In this document: positions 22,672-35,900 of the stretch, one piece after another
Numbering within the stretch: the stretch's first letter is position 1
How the letters are laid out: the number at the start of each line of letters is the position of its first letter
Assembly (NCBI RefSeq): GCF_035046485.1
Contig: NC_085136.1
Coordinates: 158,026,754 to 158,090,753, forward strand
Length of the DNA stretch: 64,000 bases
Direction of reading: 5' to 3'
DNA from: Aedes albopictus
Taxonomy: Eukaryota; Arthropoda; Insecta; Diptera; Culicidae
The notes under the pieces: generated by a model
Told to the model about the DNA's origin: nothing
What the model saw: the letters and a program-made list of their open reading frames with translations, nothing else
The model's database searches: none
Position numbers and translations under genes: made by a program

Positions 22672-25600
22672 CTATTGCGTAAAATTAGCTCGTATCCAGT
22701 TGGAACCGGCTACCATTTTGTATCCAAGCTTATCGAATAGAAGTCTTGAATTCACATTCTTGTCCACGATGAATGCATTAACTATTCCGCCATCCTCCTG
22801 GGCGATCCTTTTGGTCATGGCTTTCGCCAAGATCATACCGTAGCCTTTTTGGCGGTAGTTAGGCATGATTTGAAGATGGCTGTAACAAAAATTGAGAATA
22901 CAGTACAATTGTCATATATATTTTACACTAGATAGAGATAATATGTCTTTTTGTGGCCAGAACAATAAAGCGTCATAAAAATAGATATTTGCCTAGTCAG
23001 CACTGTTTCCTTCCCTACAAACAATGCGAGAACATTTCTGTCTGGATACCTATATCTGCTCGAAAAAATGCCAAAATATCTATTTCTGTCTAGTGAAGAC
23101 ACCTTTGAAAGATTCAAGATTTTTGACATAGTTTTACTATTTTTCATTTCAATAACTATTAAATTTAAAACTTATTTTAAACAATCGAGCAGCACATGTA
23201 CAAGATGGCAAGCGAACTCCCAGGAGTACTGTACATTTTATGAATCTAGGTTGTGCGTCTAATTTTTCTCATGTGATTCATCTCATGCGCTGATTGGAGC
23301 AGATCATTTCACGATAAAAACTTTCTAAACAAACGTTAATTTGAACTGAGCGTTCCTGGTGTAACAGAGAAATTTTTGTGGAACACTACAAATGCATAAT
23401 TTCCCCCGATGGGCACCGCAAATAGGACAACTGTTAGCAGAGCCCAGCAAATACAAAAAAAAAAAACGTAACGGAGAGGGGGGGTCAAAAATTATCGATT
23501 TTAGCGTTAAGTAATATCTAAATGGATGCTGCCTAGAAGTTTCTACGGGGGTATCTAGATTCGTGCAACAGCACAAGACCGTCTGTCGTTTGATGTCCGT
23601 GTTAGGGGACGGCTTGCGTGTTTTGTACTGGATCGCTGCCCGAAATGACTGGAGCGCTACAAATGCGCATTAAAATTCAGGGACAGATGCATAAACCATG
23701 GTATAACATACAAAATAAACTGACAAAATATTCACAACAATTCACAAACGTAACACTAGTCATATCGTATAGACCAACCAGACCCTTGAGTTGTATACGG
23801 AAAAAAGTTGTTGAGGTTCTTCGCTACCAAGAAGTTGTTTTTCGCCTTAGGTATCAACGGCACACGCAACGCATTAGACGAGCTCGCCAGGAGCGATGCA
23901 CCTAGCTCGCACCCACAGGATTTCCGCGAGTTTGAAGAGCTAGAAGACAATGATTTGGTGGGAGGCTCGCTGTCACATGAGAAATGGAAAAATCTGGGTG
24001 CGCATCTGAAAAGCTACGTAGCGTATTATGCGTGACGGCGCATGGTTCAGAAGATAAATCAATTTTCGCGACTCGAAAACTCAGGTTTACAACCAAATCG
24101 ACAATATCGTTGCTGTTGCTGCATTTGTATTGGTATTATATTGGTTCAGCGCCTCTTTTACTCTATTTAGGTTCTCCTATTCTACTCATACAATGGTAGG
24201 AAGATAAAGCAATTCAACTGAATGAAAACGCTTGAGTGAAAAGACGAGATAAGTCAAGTGCCAACGAAGGCATTGAAGAATAAACAGGTTTCGAAGAGTT
24301 GATCATTACAAATTCTTATAAACTCAGCAGTCAAAGGAATCAGCAGAAAATGTTAAAATCGAGCAACTCTTAATCGATGTTTTAGCTTAATGTAATTAGG
24401 GTCGATTTCTTCACCTCGGCTAAAACGGTAAGTCAGGCTTACCCATATAGTTAAATCTGGTTTAACGCTTAAGCCAGGGTAAATGAAACGGCCATTATAG
24501 AGGGTGGAATTTGTCCGTAGAAGACGTAGAATGGAAAGAGGGAATGGTTCTAATTCTGTGACGAATCAAATAAGCCCCGAGCACCTTCTCGGTAGACAGG
24601 TTGTCTAACATCGCGGTCAAGAAATACTAGGTATATCTCTAATGAATGCTTTCTTATATAGCGCATTTAGTTCACCACTGAACTATCGCACTAGTTTTTA
24701 CGAGTGCGAAAACGCTAATAAAAGTGCGCGATAGCATCAAATCAACTCGGTGTCTTCAGAGCCCTTGTTCACCATAGATTGAAGAAATAGTGCGCCAAAG
24801 ACATCAACCTGATTTGTTGCAATCGCGCACTTTTATTTACGTTTTCGCACTTATGAAGTCGCAGTTCGCAGTCCAGTGGTGAACTAAATGCGGTATACTA
24901 GAATAATCAACACTTCTTACCCAACGCCAGCAAACTCGTTCTTCAGCACCCATCCTACTATCTCGCCATTGTCTCTGTTGAACAGCCCCAATCCCCCATT
25001 CAGCTTAATCAGTAGTTCGATGTACTTTTCCGAGTTTGGATATCGATGAGGCCATCGCTCGTTCATCAAGTTGGAGAAAGATGGCTCTAGTTCCTTCATA
25101 ATTACATCCTTTGGGACCCTGAATTTTTTTTTACAAGGTTGATAAATATGTAGCTATAACACCGATCTATCACTCTGAATATAAATAACAAGACTGTACT
25201 TACTCATAATTTTGCATCAACGCTTCCTCATTCGACATCATGTAATACGCACAATCGGATAACGCTTCAGCAGTACAATGAACTTTGTCCAAAATACGGT
25301 CCAGAATTTCTAAATGTTGATCACTTAAAGCGGCAAAAACTTGATTACATCGATAATTGATGTAATTTGTTTCGGTCAAATATTTAAACAATTTATCCGG
25401 TTCTTCCTCCAGGGTATGGAAGTAAATTGTTGGATCTTCGTCACCGGTTATCGCTACAAACGTTCCGGTTTCTTTCGGGTTTCCGCACCGGGGGGTATAG
25501 AACTTCAGATATGCTCTCACCGACAAGGGTCGCTCTTCCGCCTTCGCTCCCAATTGCTGTATTTGATCGTCCCATTTTAATTGATTTTTAATAATAAAAT

Positions 25601-25709
25601 AAAAGGGCAATTCTATGGGCCCCCTTTTGTAATACAATTCCTGCAGATCGACCAACTCCTGCCGAGATAGTGGCCGTAAAATATCTTCCGCATTATCACA
25701 GTTGGTCAT
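22672..25709 (-). CDS. Glycine N-acyltransferase-like protein (GNAT fold)
   Basis: Complete three-exon gene on the - strand: 25709-25204, 25118-24921, 22879-22672, with GT-AG joins and 912 nt in all (303 aa). The product resembles the GLYAT-like family of acyl-CoA-dependent N-acyltransferases: an N-terminal half of about 170 residues, then LIKLNGGLGLFNRDNGEIVGW, and the GNAT CoA-binding signature in HLQIMPNYRQKGYGMILAKA (R/Q-x-x-G-x-G). It ends with the FYDKLGY-like motif LFDKLGYKMVAGSNWIRANF. The family conjugates acyl groups from acyl-CoA to glycine or other amines; the substrate in this species is unknown. The gene is convergent with APC1, stop to stop about 150 bp. An AATAAA on the - strand (22543-22548) is a likely poly(A) signal. 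Intron 2 (about 2 kb) is filled with repeats. Confidence 0.88.
23480..23540 (-). repeat. Fragment of the GGCAGCATCC-ended MITE
   Basis: Matches, in reverse, the left 60 bp of the element at 58092-58258 (GGCAGCATCCATTTA.., ACGCTAAAATCGA, TTTTTGACCCCCC). Truncated; in the GLYAT-like intron 2. Confidence 0.65.
23541..23752 (-). repeat. LTR-like fragment, copy B
   Basis: Homologous to 10150-10408 (same orientation). On the - strand it begins TGTTACGTTTGTGAATTG. It lies in the GLYAT-like intron 2. No coding part remains next to it. Confidence 0.55.
24399..24494. mobile_element. Small Harbinger-like MITE, copy 2
   Basis: Diverged copy of 21121-21216 (shares GATTTCTTCACCTCGGCT and AAGCCAGGGT), with TTA-like flanks on both sides. 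The right terminus is more decayed (AAATGAAACGGCC). Confidence 0.7.
24661..24893. mobile_element. TA-flanked MITE with GCGCATTTAGTTCACCACT ends
   Basis: Inverted ends GCGCATTTAGTTCACCACTG and ..AGTGGTGAACTAAATGCGG, TA on both sides (24659-24660, 24894-24895), with a second inverted block of GTGCGAAAACG / CGTTTTCGCAC and AAAAGTGCGCG / CGCGCACTTTT inside. Superfamily not certain. It lies just inside the 5' end of GLYAT-like intron 2. Confidence 0.7.
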
Positions 25710-25784
25710 CTTCGGGAACTATCCAAAGAGCGGATTGGGAAGCAGAGAACGGGACTAGCGACTGTCGCTAAGACAACGGACGAG

Positions 25785-25790
25785 TATATA
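25785..25790 (-). promoter_or_regulatory. TATA-like box upstream of the GLYAT-like gene
   Basis: TATATA on the - strand, about 76 bp upstream of the ATG at 25709, with an ACAGTC initiator-like word about 20-25 bp downstream and a TGATAA (GATA-type) word just upstream at about 25795-25800. Supported only by position and sequence. Confidence 0.35.
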
Positions 25791-25794
25791 CTGT

Positions 25795-26340
25795 TATCAA
25801 TTAAGTAGCTTGTTGAGTGATGTCCATCAAGCTTGTTCATTATCTATTCCGCTTTATGAATGACGATTTACCAGCATGTGTGGCTAACAAAGGGATAGTT
25901 TACCGGAATAATATTCGCAATAGGGGAAGCCCGGGTATAACGAGCTGCAAAAAAAATGCGGATTGCAAAAAAGTACCTAAATAGAGAATAAAAATAATGA
26001 TTATATGTTATAGTGCCATAACGCCGAACAAGATATTTACATATTTGAAGATTTTTAATTCCTTGTTAACGAATTTTATCAAAGAATGTGGAAACAAAAT
26101 ATGAGTTAAGGAACGTCAATAAATTACCTCGATGGTGGAGAGTAGAGGAGAGAGATGCATTGTGAGACTATGCAATGCATGCAGTACCCAGAGGCAGAGT
26201 AAGTAGGGAACCTTTTACTTTTCTATCTCAACCGTGTAATAATTAACTACATTTTTGCCCGAATCAACCACGCGAAATTGTTGCGTACTAAGATTCGCTT
26301 TGATGAGAAACATTTACTAAGGTGTATTTATGGTCATAAT
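25795..26340. other. Intergenic AT-rich stretch
   Basis: No gene or delimited repeat is seen between the GLYAT-like promoter region and the GC-rich block that starts near 26400. Confidence 0.5.
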
Positions 26341-26399
26341 TTAATCAGTGTGCAATCAAAAGAGAACTAAAATACCGCTCAGCCCTGTTCCTCACTTGA

Positions 26400-27330
26400 A
26401 AGGAATTACAAATAAAAAATTTCATCACCTCGCTGGCTGCACTGCTATCACCAACGAAGAGTGACGTTTTCATTTCCGCTGACACAACAGCGGCAGAACG
26501 AAAACCCGCACCGACGACAACAGCAACCGCGCGTGGTGCCACTAGTTTGCGAAAGAAAATAAGTGTAGTGAGAACGGAATCAGGCCAAATCTCCAGACCT
26601 GCGGACCGGGCAAGACGCCAACCAGAAACACGGCGGCGGCGACCATCTTTGCGTCCAGGATTCCACACATAAGGCAAGGGTTTCGACGGCCAATCAGCGA
26701 CTCTTAGCTGCTGGAAGGACGGCGCCAACATATTCCGGTACCCGCTGATTAAATCTTCCGACTGCATCCACGTCGCACAACTGGTAGCACACGGCAACGC
26801 ATTCGGAACAGGAGGTGGCTCAGCCGGCAGGGAGGTCGGTCGTCCGTCAGATCGGATCAGGCAGGAACACACGAAAGGCCCCAAAGGGGCCTTTTGTTTT
26901 GTGGAACCATTCATAACCACGGCTGAATCCGCATCGACAACGGACATCGCGACCAGCCGAGAGAGAGGATTCACGTTCAGGCTTGCAGCCATTCTGGTCT
27001 GTGTTTGGCTGGAGATCCCCGTCATCATCCGCCGCGGCTGCTGCTACACGTCAAGAGGGGGAGCGTTCATCGAGTCGGACGATGGGCGTCCCGTAATTCC
27101 ATGCGCTGTCCTTGGAACGCGGCAAGTGGCAACAGCAGCGCTAACCGCCGACGTTTGACCCCAAGGAGACAAGATCGACCAAGAGGCGAGACGTCTCGCA
27201 GTGGAGGGCATTCGGCCTCTCGTGAAGATAGAACTTCTCATCAGTCCCGAGGAGGTGGGACCGCGCCCGATCAGCAGTTCGACGGCGGCGCAGCGGCGGG
27301 CGTCAAGCGATTAGCCATAGTAGGGACCCT

Positions 27331-27385
<55 letters not shown>

Positions 27386-28110
27386 CGAGGAAAATAGTTA
27401 AAAAAAAGTGAGATGTACGGACACCTAGAGGGAGTTCTTCGGCCCACGTAAAACTCTAGAGTAGGCCAAGTCAACCCGTCGGCTCCGCCAACAAAATTTC
27501 CGGGAATATTGATGGAACCCCTCGAGGATTCCGCCAAGTCATCATGGCGTCAACCCAGTAACCCACGTGGAGCCCCGATGCAGTTTCGTTCATCGGGCCA
27601 CCCGGCGAAATAGACGGGAGGCCACAGCCAACCACGAACGCCCACACGGATCCCCGCCACAGTTTGGGAACCCCACGGCCAGCTAAGAACAACGGTGGGA
27701 AGCCCACGGTCAGCCAAGAACTTCCACGAAGATCCCCACCGGCGTTCCGTCCGTCCAGCCATCCGGCGAATGGACGGGAAGCCCACGGTTAGTAAAAAAC
27801 CCACGTGGAGCACCGTCACGACAAGACAAGAACACCCACACGAATCCTCGTCACAATTTCGTTCGTCGATCCATCCGTTGACAACGGCGAGAAGCCCATG
27901 ATCGGTTAAGAATACATACACAAAGATCCCCACCGCCGTTCAATCCGGTGACTCGACGGGAAGCCCACGACCAGCCAAACAAGAACGCCCACAAGGATCC
28001 CCGCCGCAGTTTAGGTCGTCGGGCCAGCTGACGACAACGGTGGGAAGATCATGTAACTATAGCACCTCAACTTCCCGAACCCGGTGGTAGTGTCCATTTT
28101 ACGTCTACCT
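26400..28110. repeat. GC-rich block with degenerate tandem repeats and (GA)n
   Basis: Base composition changes abruptly from AT-rich flanks. A pure (GA)n run occupies about 27332-27382. From about 27600 to 28050 the words GGGAAGCCCACGG, GATCCCCRCC and CGGCGAATGGACGG recur at irregular spacing as a degenerate interspersed repeat. A GC palindrome (AAAGGCCCCAAAGGGGCCTTT) lies near 26875-26893. The 227-codon frame at 26345-27028 (-) is Arg/Ala/Ser-rich with no domain I recognise and may be a by-product of composition. It could be the untranslated end of a retroelement or a decayed satellite. Confidence 0.5.
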
Positions 28111-28789
28111 CGTGTCTCCTCTGAGCAGGTGTAAGCCGACCCTGGAAGACCATTACGAGATGTTAACTAGCTTAGGGCGTCAGGACGTCCACTGCTCAGA
28201 CGTGTGGCGTCACTGTCAGTTTCGAAACATATCTCGCGTTTAGTTTCGACGACGGGCGTATCTTTAATGATCGATTTCTCTTTATTAATTTTGTCTTCCG
28301 CTAATAACACTAGTTTACAAAATAAAACGAAAGTCGTGAACTTCTGTCAACGACCAAAATTTTTGAAGCATAACTTAGTGCTGATTTCGAAACCGTGCTT
28401 CAAAAAAATTAAAGTAGAACAGTTTTTGAGTTTTAGCTTAATATCGAGTTTTACAACTTTTAAAATATGGAATTTAATAAAATTCAACTATCTTGCGTTT
28501 TGTTCAACAAATTTTAAATCTTTTTCCATAAACTAAAAGCTGAATATAATACCATTTGATCACCTGAATGCAGGTTTTGCGTCAGATTGATGAAATTCAA
28601 GATATTGGCGAGTTTTGGGGACAATCTCCTTAAATTTCTGCAAAATTTCCAAAAAATATATGAAGAAATGTATTTTTTCAATAACTTCTTCTTCTTTCTT
28701 CTTTATGGCTCGACATTCGCATTGGAACTTGGACTGCCTCTCTTCAACGCTGGAGGCCATACTGAAGCGACCGGTAGAATATTTTTAAA
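28111..28789. other. Intergenic AT-rich stretch
   Basis: Short opposed frames only; no recognisable protein or delimited repeat. Confidence 0.4.
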
Positions 28790-29094
28790 CGAAAGAGCAC
28801 CTTTTTCTATGCCTCTATGATTTTTTTCCAGATTTTTAGAACTTTGTTTTGATACCAATTTCAAAAAGATATATTCAAATCTCCTTTTGACAGCTGGGCA
28901 ACTGCTTGACAGCTCAGCCTAGTACAAAATCCGACGAGGGGTGATTCGACAAATCGCTCCCATACAAACTTCAAATTGATTTTTAAATAGGTTCCCGGGC
29001 TCCAAAATTCATGAAAATTTGGATTTCGGCTCAGTTTGGCGTGCAGATTCAGAATATGGAATTATTTCAACATCGCTTAAAAAACCAATTCAAC
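28790..29094 (+). repeat. Dispersed repeat, copy 2 (partner at 10446-10755)
   Basis: Homologous in reverse to 10446-10755 over about 300 bp. It contains GGTGATTCGACAAATCGCTC and GAAAATTTGGATTTCGGCTC. No conserved frame. Confidence 0.7.
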
Positions 29095-29115
29095 TTCGTC
29101 AATATGAAAAATTTT

Positions 29116-29210
29116 GGCGTTCGATTTGAATAGATCGTATATGTTGGCTGTGATTCCTGTGATGATGGAATTGGAATATATGTAGATTCGACGTATTCAA
29201 ATCGAACGCC
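29116..29210. repeat. 95-bp inverted-repeat element
   Basis: Perfect 17-bp arms GGCGTTCGATTTGAATA (29116-29132) and its complement (29194-29210) around a 61-bp centre. A miniature MITE or palindrome; no TSD identified. It lies about 750 bp upstream of the MROH1 start codon. Confidence 0.6.
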
Positions 29211-29962
29211 GAATTATATTTATTAAAATCGGCTTTTCAAAAGAAACCCTGCGTCACCTGCAGTGCATTTTTTAGCGTGCTTCACAACCGTTACACAACC
29301 GACACGTTCATTCAACCGAAGTTTCATTCACAAAAATAATCCGTCTTCGCGAAGTGAACACTGTTTACACGATTTACCGTTACATTACGTTCGGTTTGTT
29401 TTCACGGCTACTTAATACCTGAGACCTGTAGAGTAGATGAGATAGCTGATAGATAGTGGGGCTTCTTTGCGGTGGTGTGTGGGGAGGCAGAGCAGGAGCG
29501 AGAGCTTGTTGGCGTTACATGTGTTATCAACAGCTGGTTCTTGACAAGAACGGTAAATGCACGGTACGAGCTCTTCACTCGCATTTCGAATCAACGTCTT
29601 TTGTTTTGTTTTTATGACGTCCCATCTCTTTCACACAAGTGACACTTTTCTTTAGTGTTGTGATTGTGTGGATGAGTAATTTGGTTCCATCGTCTACGCG
29701 ACAGACAGCCGTCGATCGAAAGCGAAGAAAACAAAATTTGCATCGTAAATAAATACTATCGATGAAAAATCGCGATTCTTGCCATCGTTTGGAAGAAGTT
29801 TTGTACAATATCGAGTTATCTGTCGAAGTGATTTCAATCTAGTAGCAAAAGTTTTACAAATCGCTTGCTGATTTGGTGATAAAGTGAATAGCGCTGGTGA
29901 AAACCTACAAAATCAGCGATTTATTATCAGGGCTATTGGAGTTTGGAGAAGACAATCTAATT

Positions 29963-32900
29963 ATGGATGCATCCAGTGAGGACAAGAAAGCAGCAGTCCC
30001 TATCAAGCAGGACCTACATTTCGTTGGTAAGCATATAAAAATATACAATGACATTTTTGTAGGAAAGAAGCAGCAAAGCAAAAAAAATGTCTCCCATTTT
30101 TTTTCTTATCAGTGAAATATTTTTTTTTGAGTCATGAGATTATGTGTAGTCTGAGCGATTTGAAAAAGTAACTTTTTCTCAGTTCATTCTTGGATTTGAT
30201 TGCGTCAGGATTGTCTTTGGAACCGTTCCGCGATCGAAGTGCTTTTGAAATGTATTGATTTTATTTTTGCTAGTAGTGTGTAAAGTAGGATATCAAATTA
30301 CCTGTTTCAACATCATACTCCTAGGCAGGAAATTGCATTAGCTTTGAATTTGCGCTTCGGAACAGGTGTATTCGCTATATGTAGTACGAATAATGTTGAT
30401 TTCCGCAGCAATCGTTAACAGTCTGCTGGACACCCTTGGAGAGAAAGATGAGCAGCTACGCAGCACCACCGAAGCATCGTTGATAAGGATTGCAAAACGC
30501 CGACATGACGAAATCGTAGAAGTGTTCTGCGAGTACCGCAAGAAGCACCCGAAGCTGGGAGACGCGCAATCTTCGATCATATTAAGGTATGTGCGTGATT
30601 CACTTTTATTTTTTGCCCATCTGCTTCTTGTCACGATCCACACGGAATAAAGTGTTAAATGGAATGGTTTCTAATCAGATCATTTCACACGATGCTTATG
30701 AAATAATCATGAACAATAATACTGTAGAGCAATTCCAGAGCAGTGGTGTTCAACCAGGATTGAATACAAGCCAGCATGTCTTCTACACGAAAAAAGTTGA
30801 AATTATGAGGGTATCCGGAAGTCAATTAAGGATTTTTCATTGGTAATTTTGAGTTAATCTAAAAAATGGTTATAGCCATACATTTTCATTCAATTTAATT
30901 TATTTTAATAAAAAAAATAATCTAACCAATTTTTTAAGGATTCCATTAAGAATGTGAGGTCTCCAGTTACTTACCTACTTCTAACTTTCTGTCCAGGACA
31001 CCCATGGTGGTGAAGAGTGCCGATACGAATAATCTTTATGCCGGGCGATTGCCCGCCATCGCCTTGACTCGTTGCCAGGTCAAGTTTCTGTTGCCTTCCT
31101 TTATTTCAAGCCGCCATGAGGCTGTGTCTGCTTCGGCTACGATGTCTGACTGGATTTCAGTGTAACGCTTGTTAGCAGATTTCGTTCCCGTCCCTACGTA
31201 GAGTGTGGCCAGCACATCTATACATTCGCTCCTGAATTTCTGTCGCTATCTGCTATCGATGGTGCCCCGCGTCTATTGCCGCTAGAAGCCATAATAGACC
31301 CTGTCCTCTGAATCTAGCTGAAGTCAGAAGGACACTACCAGATCAGCACACAACTCTGGTTGTCGGTCTTTGTCATTGACTAACCCATAGAAGCATGGAG
31401 TAGGATCAGAGCTATGGTGGACACTCATTACAGGTTCTCAATTCACAATTTTGCATCCCTTTGTTATGCACTAATAACTTACTTTAAGTTGTGCTCACAT
31501 GGTGTTACAGAGGACCGAATTGAAGAATCTCCATCCTGGACGATTGCCAGCCATCATCGCCTTGGCCTGTGGCCAAGTCAACTGTCTGTTGACTTCCTTT
31601 GTTTCCTTGTTGAGGCTGCGCTGCCACGAGCCTCTCGTGGTGATATCAAAAAGGTGCGCCATATTAGCCTAAATAAACAGTAGGATGAAGTTCACGTTCA
31701 TTTATCGTCAGTTGATGGTCTGTTGACACAGCCAGGCGTTGTAATTATCGGATTTTCGTTCACTAAGTGAAACATAAACATGTTGCAGTTATTGAACGTC
31801 CACTGTACTCACATATAATATGATGTAAAATGATATAAAATTAGTTTGAGAGTGTGCCAAAATGAGCTGTGGGTCGTGACAACAAAGCATTGAGATCTGC
31901 TGTACATGTAATGCATTATTTTCCATACCCTTTACAGAGTGATAGAACACGTTGTAATCAATCTGATGGACCAGATCACCCATGAAACAGCATCCAAGTG
32001 CGTCGAATACAGTGTGAACGAGATAACGCGATCACCGGACCAGCAGGCTGACGTTCAAACCCCATGTCGCGAGATTTTGGTCTCGGTTGGCCGACGCTAC
32101 TGTAAGGAAGTTATGGATGCATTGTCAAAGCATGTGGATCAACACCAAGTGGCACATTTCATGATACTGTACTCAATGGGATCGCTGGCCACGGCCAATA
32201 TCATGGAGTCGATTCCGCTGATTAAACCCATTTTGGGATTCATTCTTCCCACTCTTTCATCTATCAAGCAGGATTACGTGCGTCAGTCGTACGCTTTTGC
32301 CATCGGGCGTTTCTGCGAAGCATTCTGTGAGTACAAGGAACACCAGCGTCTCCATCCAAATGAAGAAACTCCAATGAAAACCGGAATTACTTATGACATT
32401 GCTGATGAAGTGGGAATAGCGTACGATCTGTTTCAAAGCCAGTGGCTTTCCTCGAGAGAGGCTAAACTATCATACGAAGTCCTGAACGCTTTGTCATTCA
32501 TGTATCCTTTGCTGACGGTAGAGAAAATTAATGATGGTTTGTTGAAGGTGATTCCTAGTACACTATCGCTATATCGACGTAGTGTAGATCGAAGTGTCGT
32601 CACACAATACCTAGCATCGATCATAAAAACTGTCTTGGCTTTGAATTCGACGCTACTTTCCGGCTTATCAGACAACATAATAGCATCTCTTTTCGACCTT
32701 GTATGCGTCAACCCGGACTACGAAAAACCGCAAACCGTCAAAGGTCACTACGAAGTTCTCAGGTGTTTCGATCTGATGGCCAACGATTATGGTGATAAAA
32801 TAATCGATATCCTGATCATTCACCTACGCAGCAACAATGAACGCGAGAGGATCAAGTCCTTGCTCGTGCTGACTCATCTAACCAACACATCCGAACGGGT

Positions 32901-35900
32901 CATCAACGAGAAGCAGCACGAGATAACGACCATCCTGAAGACGATGCTGACGGCGGAGCGATCAATCAAATTGAAAATGGTGCTGCTGAAGACGATCGTT
33001 GCATTCATGCAACGAAGCTTCGTACACGAGAAGGAATTCGTGACGTTTTTGATTAGGGGCAGCTGTAAGCTGAACAAGTTCAACACCGAACACGGTAGCA
33101 ATGACGAGTATCAGGAATTTGTGAAAGCGTGCAACAACACGATGGTAATACTGTCGTCTACCGTTGGCACAATGGACGACATATTGAAAATGGAACTTCT
33201 GCAAAGTTATTTAAGGTGAGGTTACAAGAAAATATGGTTTGGTTAATTTGAACTTACACTAGAAAAGCTGAGTTGTTTTTGTTTAAGCTCATTCAAAGGT
33301 GCAAGGATAAGGATACCCATTATCACTGCATACTTCGCTACTATATCTACAACATAGGCTAACTTGTCTCCTGGCCACCTTATTAACTTACACGCCCTGA
33401 TAGTTAATAGATGTTTATCTGATTCTATAACATTCCCTACAAAACCGTTCTATTGGAAACTTTCAGTCATGTAAAAAAAGAGTGTCTTCCCAAAAAAAAA
33501 AATGCTGATGAATGTATCTTTCTGGGAAAAAATGGTAGGCGAATGTTATAGAACTTACCTAAATCTAAACTTTAACAGTACTTCTTTAGCTCCTCTGCAT
33601 GTAACATTACATCTTACCTTTAGTGCCAAAAATAGCACACTGAAATCAAAGCTTCGACCATACGAATAGTAGATTAATCACGAATTATTTCTTATTTCTG
33701 CAGACTGGAATTCACCGACATTTGCAGCACGATTGCCAAATGTTTAGCAAATCTGCTTACGAAAAATCCGGACATTAACCGCGTCCCGGAACGGCGCAAT
33801 CCGTTCGATGAGAACGAACCCAGCGAAGACATCAGACCGCCGAACGCAATTTCAATATTCGTCCGGTCCCTGGCACTGCTGGGCAACTTCACTGAAACCA
33901 GCAGGGTGCAGAATGTTTTGTCGTTCTTGAAAAGCTATTGCACCAACCTGTACAAGCATCTGGCACCTCTGTGGAACGAACGCATTGGCAATGTGCTCGC
34001 GGAGCTGGGTAATGGAACTGGCATGGACCAGAAGCGATACGACTTGGTGCTGTTCGATTTCCTGCAAGCAACTATCAAGGATGTGGATGAGTTTAAGTTT
34101 GTCGAGGGAATCATTGCGGAAATATTCCAACAGCTGCCTCTATATCAACCGATATCAAGTAGTTCTAGTCAACCTCAGATCGAGTTTAAAGTTCCCGTTT
34201 TAGATCAGGAGAAACGAATGCTGATCAAAGTTTTGGGAATGTGCCTTTGTCATTCGGTGGATGAACACCTGATAACAAACAAGATCGATTTGATTATTGG
34301 GTTGGCCAAGTCGGAAAAGCTGGAGAAGAATGCACCAAATGAGGACTACGAACAGCTTGTTAAGGACCATGCACAAGCCTTGGGATTCGTATCGGTTGAA
34401 CACAGCGAAAAAGTGATGAAAAAACTTCTTGCATTGGTAATCGATGACGGGACAATGAAGAAATCCGGAAGCTTTTTCTCAAATTTTAATTTTATCAAAG
34501 ACACCAGCAAGGAACATGAAACCTTCAAAACAAAGGTTTTGGTACTTCAGACGTTGAATTTTGTGGTGACGAAGGCTCCACAAGAGAAAGTGGTTCGTCT
34601 ATTCGATGAAACCGTGATAAACTACTTGACGGCGCAATTCGACAATAAGGAACTTTTTATCAGAAAGTTGATCCTCAGCTCATTGTTGAGCCTTGCCGAC
34701 ATTCTGCTACTTAATCCAAACGCTTTGCCAGAGGACCACATGAACAATTTCAAGAATAAGAATGATCTTCTCAAAATATGCATGAACATAACGTGTGACT
34801 CGCAGAACGAATATCTGCCTTTATTCCCACTGATTCTCAAATTGTCGACTGCCCTTATCAAGCTCAATGGGGAAGACGAAAACGTAGATGTCAATGGACT
34901 GTTGAACACTGCCTGTTTCTATTTCTTCACAACGGCTCAAAATCTGAAAAGCAAATTCGATTCCATCGAAGAGGACAATCGAAACAGCTATCTGGCAAAG
35001 TATCTGAACCTGTCCTTACCGGAACTAAATCAGTTCATCAAATCCATTTTGGAACAGCAAAATGGCTCGCCAGCCTGTTTGGACGACATAAACTCTATCC
35101 TTGAAATTTGGCTCAAAGACCGAAATAACGAGGTTCGCATCTGTGCTGGCCACGTGTACAACAACACACTGGAAATCTACATGCGAGCAATGAAGATTGG
35201 CTACGAAGCACCGTCAAAGTTCAACCAAACTGGAAGCCTTCTGGGGAAAATTATCCCCCGTTGTATCGATTCGAATGCCACGGTTCGACAGACGGCCATC
35301 GAGGTGCTGAAGAAGATCCTGGAGATAGCTTGCATCTATGAAACGTTGACAATCGCGGATAATCGCGTAGATTGGGTGAAAGAGCTCGATCAGATTAGGG
35401 ACGAAATTGTGACGGACGATGCCAAAGATATTTATCGTATTGCTGAACGGTTGGCGAACATCATCGCACAACGTCTGTCGAGCTATCAGTACGTGCAGTT
35501 CAGTAAGTGTTTGCTGTACAGCTTGAACGATCCGGAACAAAGCTCAGCCATCGGGGCTTCGGTGGTTTTGAAATTTTTCATGCAGGTCAAGGGAGCTGAG
35601 ATGTTCCACGCAATTCCGGAGCTGGTGAAGGAGTGTCTTTATGTGAGTAATCGAAGATCATGATAATGAGAGCTTTATTGATGGTTTGTTTCTTTTTACA
35701 GGCGGTGAAAATTTGCGAAGTTCCAAGGGCGCGCTCAGGTGTTCTGAAATCTATGCTGGCGCTCACCAAGCATCACCCAAAGCTAGTGTGCAATGAAATT
35801 CTAGGGCAGAGCTTGCCCTTAGAGGAGTAAGTAGTTATTTTTTGCTTTATTTATTTTACACATATTTTGAGTCCTTAGGCTTCGGAGCTACAGATTGTAA

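Noticed and set aside
26870..26896. GC hairpin followed by T-rich DNA as a bacterial intrinsic terminator
   Set aside because: The window is eukaryotic; the hairpin lies in a repeat block without a bacterial gene nearby.
26345..27028. 227-codon frame on the - strand as a gene
   Set aside because: High GC lowers stop frequency there; no domain, no splice context, and the composition is that of the surrounding repeat block.
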